A stretch of 32,461 bases of DNA from Thioalkalivibrio denitrificans (GCF_002000365.1 NZ_MVBK01000029.1:1-32461), one strand, 5' to 3'; counted from the first letter of the stretch, positions 24,676-32,461 are shown. Notes: a model not told the origin generated them from the letters alone. Translations and numbers: made by a program.

Positions 24676-26763
24676 ATGAGTCTGGATACCGAAGACGAGA
24701 TCCTGCAGGACTTTCTGGTGGAAGCCGGCGAGTTGCTGGACGCTCTCAGCGAGCAGCTCGTGGAACTGGAGCGCAATCCGGACGACCGGGATCTGCTCAA
24801 TGCCGTGTTTCGCAGCTTTCACACCATCAAGGGCGGTGCGGGTTTTCTTAACCTGAATAACCTCGTGGCGGTCTGCCACCGGGCGGAAGACGTGTTCAAC
24901 GTGCTGCGCCAGGGGCAGCGCCAGGTGGACAGCACCCTCATGGATGCTGTCCTCCAGGTACTTGATGTGGTGATCCGGATGTTCAACGAGGTGCGCGGCG
25001 GGGAGGAGCCGGGCCCCGCGGATCCGCAATTGTTGACGCTGCTCGAGTCCCTGGCCATGCCGGACGATGGCAGCGGGAGCCAGCCGGCGCCCCGGGCCGC
25101 CGAACCGGCGCCTGCGCCGGCAGCAGGGGAACCCGTGCCGGCGCCCGCTGAATCGAAGCAGGACAGCGGAGACATCACCGACGAGGAGTTCGAGGCGCTG
25201 CTTGACGCCATGCAGGCCGGCGGCACCCATCCTGCTTTGCCGACCAAACCGGCGGCTTCGGCTTCCACGGGGGCTCCCGTTCCGGACAAGAGCGAAGGCG
25301 AGATCACCGAGGACGAGTTCGAAAGCCTGCTCGACGAACTGCATGGCAAGGGGGCGGCGCCGGGCAACGGAGCAACGTCCGATGCGCCGACGGCCAAGGC
25401 ATCGGGAGGTTCCGGCAACGCGGACATCATCACCGAGGACGAGTTCGAGAACCTGCTGGATGAACTTCACGGCAAGGGCCAGGCGCCCAAGGAAGCACCG
25501 GTGTCTGTGTCGGGTGCGGGCGCCGAGCCGGCTCGCGCCGGCGCTTCGATCCCTGCCGTCGCGGCGAAGGCGAGCCCGGCGCCGTCTCCGCCGGCGGAGA
25601 CCTCTGTTCGCGTGGATACCCGCAGGCTCGACGACATCATGAACCTGGTGGGCGAACTGGTGCTGGTGCGCAACCGGCTCGCCACACTGCGCTCCAAGCT
25701 GGGTGACGAACAGGTGGCCAAGGCGGTCAGCAACCTGGACGTGGTCACTGCGGACCTGCAGAGCGCCGTGATGAAGACGCGAATGCAGCCGATCAAGAAG
25801 GTGTTCGGCCGCTTCCCGCGGGTCGTGCGTGACCTGGCTAGAAGCCTGAACAAGGAAATCAATCTGGAGCTTCGCGGCGAGGAGACCGACCTGGACAAGA
25901 ACCTGGTGGAGGCCCTGGCCGATCCGCTGGTTCACCTGGTGCGCAACGCCGTGGATCACGGCATCGAGTCCCCGGAAGAGCGGGAGAAGGCGGGCAAGCC
26001 GCGCACCGGTCACGTGGTTCTGTCCGCCGAGCAGGAGGGTGATCACATCCTTCTGACCATCTCCGACGACGGCAAGGGCATGAATCCCGACGTGCTGCGC
26101 GCCAAGGCGGTGGAAAAGGGCCTGATGGACGAGGACGCCGCCGCGCGCATGAGCGATCAGGATGCCTACAACGTGATCTTCATGGCGGGCTTCTCCACCA
26201 AGGCCGAGATCTCCGACGTATCGGGGCGGGGCGTCGGCATGGACGTGGTGAAGACCCGCATCGCCCAGCTCAACGGTAGCGTCGAGATCGACTCCACCCT
26301 GGGGCAGGGGAGCGTGTTGCGGATCAAGGTGCCGCTCACGCTGGCGATCCTCCCCACCCTCATGGTGGTGCTGGGCGAGCAGCGCTTTGCCCTGCCGCTG
26401 TCCAACGTGAGCGAGATCTTCGATCTGGATCTGTCCCGTACCAACCGCGTGGATGATCAGGAAGTGGTCATGGTGCGCAACCAGGCGCTGCCCCTGTATT
26501 ACCTGCGTCGCTGGCTGGCGCCCAACGCGCCTCCGGTGGAGGACAAGGCGACACAGCACGTGGTCATGGTGTTCGTGGGCAACCGGCGCGTGGGGCTGGT
26601 GGTGGACAGCCTGATCGGTCAGGAAGAGGTGGTCATCAAGCCGCTGGGTTCCACGCTGCACGGCCTGCCCGGGTTTGCGGGCGCCACCATCACCGGTGAC
26701 GGCGGCATCGCATTGATTCTCGATGTGCCGGGTCTGCTGCGCACCTACGCGAAGCGTTTCTAG
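24676..26763 (+). CDS. cheA: CheA, chemotaxis histidine kinase with three FliM-like motifs
   Basis: The 695-residue kinase has an N-terminal HPt domain with His49 (FRSFHTIKGG), a long Ala/Pro-rich linker (about 130-305), the dimer domain, a HATPase with LVRNAVDHGIE, DDGKGM and GRGVGMDVVK, and a C-terminal CheW-like domain. The folded P2 domain of E. coli CheA is not visible. Instead the linker holds three copies of an acidic motif, starting near residues 166, 209 and 250: DITDEEFEALLD, EITEDEFESLLDELHGKG and IITEDEFENLLDELHGKG. These resemble the CheY-binding N terminus of FliM. CheA phosphorylates CheY and CheB in the receptor array. The gap before it (68 bases) holds only a short GC-rich stem. 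Confidence 0.97.
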   Translation: MSLDTEDEILQDFLVEAGELLDALSEQLVELERNPDDRDLLNAVFRSFHTIKGGAGFLNLNNLVAVCHRAEDVFNVLRQGQRQVDSTLMDAVLQVLDVVIRMFNEVRGGEEPGPADPQLLTLLESLAMPDDGSGSQPAPRAAEPAPAPAAGEPVPAPAESKQDSGDITDEEFEALLDAMQAGGTHPALPTKPAASASTGAPVPDKSEGEITEDEFESLLDELHGKGAAPGNGATSDAPTAKASGGSGNADIITEDEFENLLDELHGKGQAPKEAPVSVSGAGAEPARAGASIPAVAAKASPAPSPPAETSVRVDTRRLDDIMNLVGELVLVRNRLATLRSKLGDEQVAKAVSNLDVVTADLQSAVMKTRMQPIKKVFGRFPRVVRDLARSLNKEINLELRGEETDLDKNLVEALADPLVHLVRNAVDHGIESPEEREKAGKPRTGHVVLSAEQEGDHILLTISDDGKGMNPDVLRAKAVEKGLMDEDAAARMSDQDAYNVIFMAGFSTKAEISDVSGRGVGMDVVKTRIAQLNGSVEIDSTLGQGSVLRIKVPLTLAILPTLMVVLGEQRFALPLSNVSEIFDLDLSRTNRVDDQEVVMVRNQALPLYYLRRWLAPNAPPVEDKATQHVVMVFVGNRRVGLVVDSLIGQEEVVIKPLGSTLHGLPGFAGATITGDGGIALILDVPGLLRTYAKRF

Positions 26764-26805
26764 GAGCACGTCCATGGCGATTCACCGGCGAAGGAGTGAT
26801 GATCG

Positions 26806-27864
26806 ATGGTAGTGAAGGCCCTGGTGGTGGACGATTCCGGATTCTTCCGGCGGCGCATTGTGGAGATCCTCAATGCCGATCCGGGAATCGAGGTCATCGG
26901 CACCGCGGCCAACGGGCAGGAGGCCGTTGAACAGGCAGCGAGGCTGAAGCCGGACGTCATCACCATGGACATCGAGATGCCGGTGATGGACGGCATCACC
27001 GCCGTGCGCAGAATCATGGTGCGCCAGCCCATGCCGATTCTGATGTTCTCCTCGCTGACCTTCGAGGGGGCCAAGGCCACCCTGGATGCTTTGGAGGCCG
27101 GCGCGGCGGATTTCCTTCCCAAGCGCTTCGAGGACATCGCCCGGGATCAACAGGAGGCCCGTCGTGTGCTGTGCCGGCGCGTGCGCACCTTGGGCATGCG
27201 CCGGGCCCGGGAACGCGAACCCGCACCACCGTCAGCTGCGCGGACGGCTCCGGCGCGCCCGCTGGCCCGCGGGGAACGCTCGCCCCTGCGCCTGCGGGAT
27301 CTGCGTGCGGTGCTGATCGGCACATCAACGGGAGGGCCCGTGGCGCTGCAGAAGGTGCTCACGGCGCTGCCCGAAAATTTCCCGCTGCCCCTGCTCCTGG
27401 TTCAGCACATGCCCGCCAGTTTCACGCCGGCGTTCGCGCAGCGGCTGGATTCCCTGTGTGCCATTCGCGTCAGGGAGGCGGCCGACGGGGACATGCTGGA
27501 GCCGGGTCTCGCCCTGCTGGCCCCCGGGGGTATGCAGATGGTGGTCGAGCCATGCGGCGCCCAGGCGCGGGTGCGCATCGTCGAGAGTGAACCGGGTCAG
27601 CACTACAAGCCGAGCGTGGACGTGACGTTCAGGTCAGCGGTACCGGTGTTCGGCGGACAGGTGCTGGCGGTGATCATGACGGGCATGGGCGCCGACGGAC
27701 GTGAAGGCGTGCGGGAACTCAGGGAAAAGGGGGCTCGCGTGTGGGCCCAGGACGAGCAGACCTCGGTGGTTTACGGGATGCCGGCCGCAGTGGCGGAGGC
27801 CGGGCTGGCCGACCGCATCCTGCCTCTCGAACAGATCGGTCCGCAGATCACCGGCGGCATGTGA
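26806..27864 (+). CDS. cheB: CheB, chemoreceptor methylesterase
   Basis: The 352-residue protein has an N-terminal receiver with Asp55 ([11 protein letters not shown]) and a C-terminal methylesterase with the Ser174 (GTSTGGP), His201 (VQHMPASF) and Asp297 (TGMGADG) triad, joined by an Ala/Arg/Pro linker. It removes receptor methyl groups during adaptation when phosphorylated by CheA. AAGGAG ends 9 bases before the ATG. An out-of-frame ATG seven bases earlier is ignored. CheR, the opposing methyltransferase, is not in the window. Confidence 0.96.
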   Translation: MVVKALVVDDSGFFRRRIVEILNADPGIEVIGTAANGQEAVEQAARLKPDVITMDIEMPVMDGITAVRRIMVRQPMPILMFSSLTFEGAKATLDALEAGAADFLPKRFEDIARDQQEARRVLCRRVRTLGMRRAREREPAPPSAARTAPARPLARGERSPLRLRDLRAVLIGTSTGGPVALQKVLTALPENFPLPLLLVQHMPASFTPAFAQRLDSLCAIRVREAADGDMLEPGLALLAPGGMQMVVEPCGAQARVRIVESEPGQHYKPSVDVTFRSAVPVFGGQVLAVIMTGMGADGREGVRELREKGARVWAQDEQTSVVYGMPAAVAEAGLADRILPLEQIGPQITGGM

Positions 27865-27884
27865 CGCCCGGGTAGCCGCACACC

Positions 27885-28625
27885 ATGGATATCCTGAGTC
27901 TCATCGGAGTGTTTCTGGCCCTGGTGGCGATCTTTGGCGGGATCATCGCCAAGGGCAGCGGCATCGACGCGCTCTGGAATGCTGCGGCGTTCATCATCGT
28001 CGTCGTCGGCACGGTGGCCGCCGCACTGGTGCAGACACGTCTCAAGGTGTTCATGCATGCCATGCGCATCTTTCCCTGGGTCTTCGTCGCTCCGCGCATC
28101 GAGTCCCTGGAAGCGATCGAGAAACTGGTGAACTGGAGCCAGATTGCCCGCAAGGAGGGGTTGCTGGGTCTGGAGACGCTGGCGGAGGAGGAGCAGGACG
28201 CGTTCGCGGCCAAGGGGCTGCAGCTGCTGGTGGACGGCACGGAACCCGAGGCGATCCGCACCATTCTGGAGGTGGACCTCAATACCCGCGAGCAGTTTGA
28301 TCTGGAGGGTGCCAAGGTCTTTGAGAGCATGGGTGTGTATGCCCCCACGCTGGGCATCATCGGGGCCGTGATGGGGCTCATGGCGGTGATGCAGAATCTG
28401 GCCGACCCGAGCCGTCTTGGCATCGGCATCGCGGCCGCCTTCGTTGCCACCATCTACGGCATCGCCTCGGCGAACCTCTTCTTTCTGCCCGTGGGCAACA
28501 AGCTCAAGAACACCATCAGGGGCCAGTCGGCGTACCGGGAGATGATCATCGACGGCATCATCTCCATCGCCGAAGGCGAGAACCCGAGAAACATCGAAAC
28601 GAAACTGCGAGGTTACGTCCTGTGA
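27885..28625 (+). CDS. motC: MotC (MotA/PomA family), stator subunit
   Basis: The 246-residue protein has the MotA-family layout of four membrane segments: two near the N terminus (about 2-20 and 28-50) and two at about 150-170 and 180-205, with a cytoplasmic loop bearing charged residues that meet FliG. The APTLGIIGAVMGLMAVM segment and the adjacent Pro are typical. I use motC because the gene pair and neighbours (cheB, motD, parC) match Pseudomonas motCD. The coupling ion cannot be told from this protein alone. Confidence 0.93.
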   Translation: MDILSLIGVFLALVAIFGGIIAKGSGIDALWNAAAFIIVVVGTVAAALVQTRLKVFMHAMRIFPWVFVAPRIESLEAIEKLVNWSQIARKEGLLGLETLAEEEQDAFAAKGLQLLVDGTEPEAIRTILEVDLNTREQFDLEGAKVFESMGVYAPTLGIIGAVMGLMAVMQNLADPSRLGIGIAAAFVATIYGIASANLFFLPVGNKLKNTIRGQSAYREMIIDGIISIAEGENPRNIETKLRGYVL

Positions 28626-28632
28626 GGGACAG

Positions 28633-28716
28633 ACATCAGACATCAGACATCAGACATCAGACATCTGAAATCTGAAATCTGAAATCTGAAATCTGAAATT
28701 TGAAATCTGAAATCTG
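28633..28716. repeat. Twelve-unit heptad array, motC-motD gap
   Basis: Twelve period-7 units fill 84 bases without interruption: four ACATCAG, one ACATCTG, then seven AAATCTG (one reads AAATTTG). TCAGA blocks of the first half can pair with TCTGA blocks of the second half, giving 5 bp stems with 2-base internal loops. The array occupies the gap between GAGGGA (28624-28629), which overlaps the motC stop, and the motD ATG at 28725, which has no ribosome site next to it. Confidence 0.97.
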
Positions 28717-28724
28717 CAATTGCC

Positions 28725-29681
28725 ATGGCCCGACGTCACAAGAAGCACGAGGAACATGTAAACCACGAGGCGTGGGCGATCCCCTATGGGGATCTCATTA
28801 CGTTGCTGCTGGCGTTCTTCGTCGTGATGTACGCCATCTCCTCGGTGAACGAAGGCAAGTACAGGGTCCTGTCGGATTCCCTTGTGGCGGCCTTCAGGTC
28901 CACGCCCAAGGCGCCGGATCCGATTCAGCTGGGTGAAGTGGGACGCAGGGCGGATCAGGGTCAGCAGCAGATGCCGCGCACCATTGCGCCGTTTGACCTG
29001 GGCGTGCCGCTGGATCCCGGCGTGCCCATCGACTCGGATATCCCCTTGGATCCCGTACCCGAACCGGAGGCGGGTGCCGTGGACCGCGGTGTCGACGAGC
29101 TGCTCAGGGGGACCGAGCTGGACGAGGAAACCTTCCAGGAGGCGGCCGAAGGCATGCAGCGCATCGCCGACGAGATCGAGGAGGCGGTTTCGCCGCTCAT
29201 CGAGGCGGACCTGATCCGCATGCGCCGGGACCGCTTCTGGATCGAGGTGGAGATCAACACCAGCCTGCTGTTCGCAAGCGGCAGTGCACAGTTGTCCGGG
29301 GATGCAATCCCGGTGCTGGAGCGCCTGGCGGGCATCCTGCGCGATTTTCCGGCGCGCATCCACGTGGAGGGTTTCACCGATACCGTGCCCATCAGCACGC
29401 CGGTGTTTCCCTCCAACTGGGAACTGTCCGCGGCGCGTGCCGCCAGCGTGGTGCACCTGTTCACGCGCAACCAGCTGGATCCCACGCGCATGGCGGCTAT
29501 CGGCTACGGAGAATACCGACCGATCGCGTCCAACGAGACCGCGGAAGGCCGTCGTCAGAACCGGCGGGTGACCATCGTGGTGCTGGCCGATCGTCGCCCC
29601 CGCGTGGAGAACGGCACGGATCCCGAATATCTTCGCGAGGACCTGGAGGAGATGCTGCTTCCGGTGGAGGAACAGGCGTGA
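28725..29681 (+). CDS. motD: MotD (MotB family), stator subunit
   Basis: The 318-residue protein has a short basic start, a single membrane segment (about 21-41) with the ion-binding Asp23 in PYGDLITLLLAFF, a plug/linker rich in Pro and Asp, and a C-terminal OmpA-like peptidoglycan-binding domain (about 165-310) with VEGFTDTVPI and ELSAARA. It anchors the stator to the cell wall. The coupling ion (H+ or Na+) is not decided here. The ATG at 28725 follows a heptad array and lacks a nearby Shine-Dalgarno sequence. Its stop overlaps the parC ATG by one base. Confidence 0.95.
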   Translation: MARRHKKHEEHVNHEAWAIPYGDLITLLLAFFVVMYAISSVNEGKYRVLSDSLVAAFRSTPKAPDPIQLGEVGRRADQGQQQMPRTIAPFDLGVPLDPGVPIDSDIPLDPVPEPEAGAVDRGVDELLRGTELDEETFQEAAEGMQRIADEIEEAVSPLIEADLIRMRRDRFWIEVEINTSLLFASGSAQLSGDAIPVLERLAGILRDFPARIHVEGFTDTVPISTPVFPSNWELSAARAASVVHLFTRNQLDPTRMAAIGYGEYRPIASNETAEGRRQNRRVTIVVLADRRPRVENGTDPEYLREDLEEMLLPVEEQA

Positions 29682-30472
29682 TGCGGGTCTGGGCCGTGGC
29701 CAACCAGAAGGGAGGCGTCGGAAAGACCACCACGGCGGTGACCCTGGGCGGCCTGCTGGCGGCCCGCAACCGGGAAACCCTGCTGGTGGACCTGGATCCT
29801 CACGGCTCACTGACCGTGTACCTCGGCCTCGATCCGGAGCAGGTGACCGGCGGGGTGTATGAGCTTTTCCAGCGTGCCGCATCGGGTGCGCGCGCAGACC
29901 CCGGGGAGTCCGTGCTCGCGACGCGATTCGATCACCTTCACATCATGCCCGCGTCCACCGCCATGGCCACCCTGGACCGACAGCTGGGCACGCGGGAAGG
30001 GATGGGGCTGGTACTCAAACGTGCGATGGCTTCGCTCACCGCACGCTTCGATACCGTGATCATGGACTGTCCTCCGATGCTGGGCGTGCTCATGGTGAAT
30101 GCGCTTGCGGCGTGTGATCGTCTGCTGATTCCGGTGCAAACGGAGTTCCTCGCCATCAAGGGGCTGGAACGCATGCTCCACACGCTGGACATGATCCGAC
30201 ATTCACGGGGCATGCGCCTGGATTCCGTGGTGGTCCCCACCCTGTTCGATCGCCGCACGCGGGCCTCCACGCGCAGCCTGCGTAAACTTCGCGATGAACA
30301 TGCCGATAACCTGTGGGAAGGGGTGGTGCCGGTGGATACCCGGTTTCGGGAAGCCAGTACGGCGGGGGTGCCGCTTCCCCAGATGTCGCCGGACGCGCGG
30401 GGCGTGGAGGCCTATGCGCGCCTGCTGCGGTACCTGGAAGACAACGATGAAGCGCACAGGGCGGCATCATGA
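29681..30472 (+). CDS. parC: ParC, ParA-type ATPase for chemotaxis array positioning
   Basis: The 263-residue ParA-family ATPase has Walker A KGGVGKTT (about 9-16), VDLDPHGSLTVYLG and the DCPPMLGVLM Walker B region. In this position, after motD and before a CheW-like gene, it corresponds to PA1462 of Pseudomonas and ParC of Vibrio, which place chemoreceptor arrays at the pole and pass them to daughter cells. ATG at 29681 is preferred over the overlapping GTG at 29678. It is distinct from FleN, which lacks the double-Thr Walker end (KTN). Confidence 0.88.
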   Translation: MRVWAVANQKGGVGKTTTAVTLGGLLAARNRETLLVDLDPHGSLTVYLGLDPEQVTGGVYELFQRAASGARADPGESVLATRFDHLHIMPASTAMATLDRQLGTREGMGLVLKRAMASLTARFDTVIMDCPPMLGVLMVNALAACDRLLIPVQTEFLAIKGLERMLHTLDMIRHSRGMRLDSVVVPTLFDRRTRASTRSLRKLRDEHADNLWEGVVPVDTRFREASTAGVPLPQMSPDARGVEAYARLLRYLEDNDEAHRAAS

Positions 30473-31164
30473 GCGAACACAGGAACACAGGGGTGCTGCT
30501 GGACGAGCGCCGTGCGCTCACCGAGTACCTGGACAGTCTGTTGCAGGAGATCCCGACCGCGCCGGAACCGGCGGTCGTTGCACCGCAGCCCCGCATCCAG
30601 ATCCCCGCGCCGGTACGCGAACCGGTGGTCGAAGCGGGCGAGGCGGTGCGTACACAGCCCGCGAGCGCAGTCGGCGAACCGGTGCGACCGGACTGGGCGG
30701 AGGGTACGTTTCAGTGCCTGACGTTCTCGGTGGCGGGCCTGACGCTTGCGGTGCCATTGGTCAAGCTAAACGGGGTGATCGAGGTGCCCGAAGAGATTAC
30801 CCCCATGCCCGGCCATCAGCCGTGGTTTCTGGGATTGATCCGGCATCTTGAGCGCCAGGTCAAGGTGGTGGACATCGGTCGTATCGTGCTGCCGCAGGGA
30901 CGTGAGTACTCACCGGTTGAGCCGGCGCACGTGATCCTGATCGATGATTCCCGCTGGGGCATCGCCTGTGAAGGCGAAACTCAGATGCTGACGCTCCCGG
31001 AACACGGCGTGCGCTGGCGCACCAGCCGTGGCAAGCGGCCCTGGCTGGCGGGAACGGTGATCGAGCACATGTGTGCCATACTGGACGTGGATGCGCTCGC
31101 ATCCGAGCTGGCCACGGGACAGTGGAGTGCAGCGGACGCCGCCAAGGATTCGGGATCGGGGTGA
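30469..31164 (+). CDS. parP: ParP, CheW-like array integration protein
   Basis: The 231-residue protein has a Pro/Ala-rich N-terminal half (about 25-75) and a CheW-like domain from about residue 80 (FQCLTFSVAGLTLAVPLVKL). By context it matches ParP of Vibrio, which links ParC to the chemoreceptor array through its CheW-like domain and CheA contact. It overlaps parC by the ATGA motif. The name rests on gene order and domain type; it could simply be called a CheW-domain protein. Confidence 0.83.
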   Translation: MSEHRNTGVLLDERRALTEYLDSLLQEIPTAPEPAVVAPQPRIQIPAPVREPVVEAGEAVRTQPASAVGEPVRPDWAEGTFQCLTFSVAGLTLAVPLVKLNGVIEVPEEITPMPGHQPWFLGLIRHLERQVKVVDIGRIVLPQGREYSPVEPAHVILIDDSRWGIACEGETQMLTLPEHGVRWRTSRGKRPWLAGTVIEHMCAILDVDALASELATGQWSAADAAKDSGSG

Positions 31165-31234
31165 TCGCCGACGCACAGGTGCAAGCCCGCAGTGCACATC
31201 CATTCGGTATGGGGAAATGAGAGGAACAGAAGAC

Positions 31235-31714
31235 ATGAGTACACAAGACAAGGCGGCCAGCCGGGGTCCCACGGCACAGTACGTCACCTTCCGTCTGGCG
31301 GAAGAGACCTATGCGATCAACGTGATGCAGGTGCAGGAGGTGCTGCGCGTGAGCGAGATTGCGCCGGTGCCGGGCGCGCCCCATTACGTGCTGGGCATCG
31401 TGAACCTGCGTGGCAATGTGGTGACCGTCATCGACGCCCGGCGCCGGCTCGGACTGGAAAGCCGCGAACCCGACGATGCGTCGCGCGTGGTGATCATCGA
31501 GGTGAGCAACCAGGTGGTGGGTATCCTGGTGGACAGCGTGGCCGAGGTCATCGAGCTGGGCGCAGCGGAGATCGAACCGGCGCCCAACGTGGGCAACGAC
31601 GAGAGTTCCAAGTACATCCAGGGGGTTGCCAGCCGCGACGGAGAGTTGACCATCGTCGTGGATCTCAACAAGCTGCTGTCCGATGAAGAGTGGGCAGACG
31701 TGGCAAACCTGTAG
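31235..31714 (+). CDS. cheW: CheW, receptor-kinase adaptor
   Basis: The 159-residue CheW has the full two-subdomain beta fold, with YVTFRLAEETYAINVMQVQE and the conserved GIVNLRGNVVTVIDARRRLG. It couples MCPs to CheA. The ATG at 31235 has GAGGAAC about 8-14 bases upstream; a longer frame from 31073 would overlap parP and lacks CheW-like sequence in its added part. It lies 70 bases after parP. Confidence 0.96.
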   Translation: MSTQDKAASRGPTAQYVTFRLAEETYAINVMQVQEVLRVSEIAPVPGAPHYVLGIVNLRGNVVTVIDARRRLGLESREPDDASRVVIIEVSNQVVGILVDSVAEVIELGAAEIEPAPNVGNDESSKYIQGVASRDGELTIVVDLNKLLSDEEWADVANL

Positions 31715-31755
31715 TCTGAAGGACCGGTTCCGAGGACACGCGAGGTGCCGATGCC

Positions 31756-31971
31756 ATGGCCGCTGATCTCGATCCCGTCAAGCCCGTACATCCCGGCTGG
31801 CCGAGTCGCCCGGTTCCGGAGGAGGGCGACGAGCGGCGACGCTACCGCCCCGAAGTGCCGCCGCGCGACGAGGCTGAAGATGGGGAGCCGGGAGAAGGCG
31901 AACCCACCCCGGACAACCGGCGTCCGCCGCCCGATGACTCCACGGGCCGGCACGTGGACGAATACGTATGA
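31756..31971 (+). CDS. Small proline-rich acidic protein of unknown function
   Basis: The 71-residue product is rich in Pro, Asp, Glu and Arg, has no hydrophobic segment, and is probably disordered. It starts MAADLDPVKPVHPGWPSRPV and ends in HVDEYV. It overlaps the next gene by ATGA, and GAGGTG upstream gives a modest ribosome site. The tight coupling suggests it is real. The place between cheW and a DUF2802 gene is shared, as far as I recall, by small unnamed genes in Pseudomonas. I do not recognise a domain. Confidence 0.65.
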   Translation: MAADLDPVKPVHPGWPSRPVPEEGDERRRYRPEVPPRDEAEDGEPGEGEPTPDNRRPPPDDSTGRHVDEYV

Positions 31972-32375
31972 ATGAACCACTGATGCTTGCCGCAGCGGGC
32001 CTCGTCGTGCTCCTGGCGCTGGGCGGGGGCGTGGCGGCCTGGTGGGCGGTGGCTCACGTGCGTCGCCTGCAGCGGCGGATCATGATCCAGGAGACGGCCC
32101 TGCTGTCGCTGCGCGGCGCCCTGAGCGCGGTGTGTTCAGGCGAGATGGCCACGGACAAGCGCCAGGCGGAAGTGGAGCGCAGGTTGCGGCAGCTGGCGGA
32201 ACAGCAGGAAACGCTGCTGATGCGCGACCCGGAACAGGGCCCCTACCAGCATGCCATGCGCATGGCGGTCCAGGGCGCGAGTCGCGAGGACCTCATGAAG
32301 GCCTGCGGTCTTACCCGCGGCGAAGCGGATCTGCTCCTGGCGCTGCATGGGACACATGAGAAGGATGAAGGATGA
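31968..32375 (+). CDS. DUF2802 single-pass membrane protein
   Basis: The 135-residue protein has one N-terminal membrane segment (about 6-27), a predicted coiled coil (30-88) and a C-terminal helix-turn-helix-like DUF2802 domain (about 92-130) with AMRMAVQGASREDLMKACGL and TRGEADLLLALHG. Genes of this family commonly end polar flagellar/chemotaxis clusters of gammaproteobacteria; their role is not established. The end of the frame (KDEG and the TGA stop) is encoded by GAAGGAT heptad repeats, so its tail may have been altered by the array. Confidence 0.85.
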   Translation: MNEPLMLAAAGLVVLLALGGGVAAWWAVAHVRRLQRRIMIQETALLSLRGALSAVCSGEMATDKRQAEVERRLRQLAEQQETLLMRDPEQGPYQHAMRMAVQGASREDLMKACGLTRGEADLLLALHGTHEKDEG

Positions 32376-32424
32376 GCGCCCTTCCGGGCGAAGGATGAAG
32401 GTTGAAGGATGAAGGATGAATGAA
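32360..32424. repeat. GAAGGAT heptad array with a small GC hairpin
   Basis: Two GAAGGAT units (32360-32373), a 5 bp hairpin CGCCC/GGGCG with TTCC loop (32377-32390), then GAAGGAT, GAAGGTT, GAAGGAT, GAAGGAT and GAATGAA (32390-32424). The array begins inside the DUF2802 coding region and supplies most of its stop codon. The remaining 37 bases to the window end show only a T-rich run. Confidence 0.9.
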
Positions 32425-32461
32425 ACCACTCCTCCCTCGCCGAGTCTGTAATTCTTTTTGT

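Noticed and set aside
28633-28716. CRISPR array
   Set aside because: The repeats are directly abutting 7-base units with no spacers, so this is a simple tandem array.

Overview
This 32.5 kb window is one nearly continuous flagellar and chemotaxis gene cluster, with 32 protein genes all on the + strand. Gene order (fleQ, fleR, fliEFGHIJ, fliK, fliLMNOPQR, flhBA, flhF, flhG/fleN, fliA, cheYZAB, motCD, parC, parP, cheW, DUF2802) is the polar-flagellum arrangement known from Pseudomonas, Vibrio and Shewanella relatives. By eye the DNA is GC rich (roughly 60-65%). A GC-rich gammaproteobacterium with a polar flagellum is therefore likely. A Chromatiales/Ectothiorhodospiraceae-type organism would fit, but that placement is inference; no rRNA or other marker gene is present.

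Layout. 1-3174: the regulators fleQ and fleR, with a very good sigma-54 promoter in front of fleR. 3175-10199: basal body, motor switch and export ATPase genes fliE to fliK. 10417-12327: a membrane chemoreceptor (MCP) lying inside the flagellar cluster between two hairpins. 12556-22598: a consensus sigma-54 promoter followed by fliL through flhG, covering the stator-associated protein, C-ring, export gate and polar placement GTPase/ATPase. 22601-31714: fliA (sigma-28), cheYZAB, the stator pair motCD, the polar array positioning pair parC/parP, and cheW. 31756-32375: a small proline-rich acidic protein and a DUF2802 membrane protein.

How it works together. FleQ and sigma-54 probably start the cascade, FleR acts next, and FliA drives late genes outside the window. 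FlhF and FlhG set polar position and number of flagella. ParC and ParP place the chemoreceptor array at the pole. CheA, CheW, CheY and CheZ control rotation through FliM, and MotC/MotD supply torque. CheR, flagellin, hook and cap genes are not here. FleS, the usual kinase partner of FleR, is missing from its usual place, and FleR has Ser where its receiver domain should carry the phosphorylated Asp.

The least ordinary material is between the genes. Nearly every gap over 100 bp holds tandem arrays of 7-base or 9-base units of unrelated sequence (GGTACAA, ACATCAG/AAATCTG, GAAGTGG, CTTGNNT, GAAGGAT, CACAGAGGT, CCTTCGTGT), several arranged as long perfect inverted repeats, plus REP-like palindromes. 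In two places (fliG-fliH and motC-motD) the array sits between a Shine-Dalgarno-like sequence and the start codon, so that folding would bring the two together. Some arrays also supply the stop codon of the preceding gene. No gene-free stretch exceeds 300 bases.
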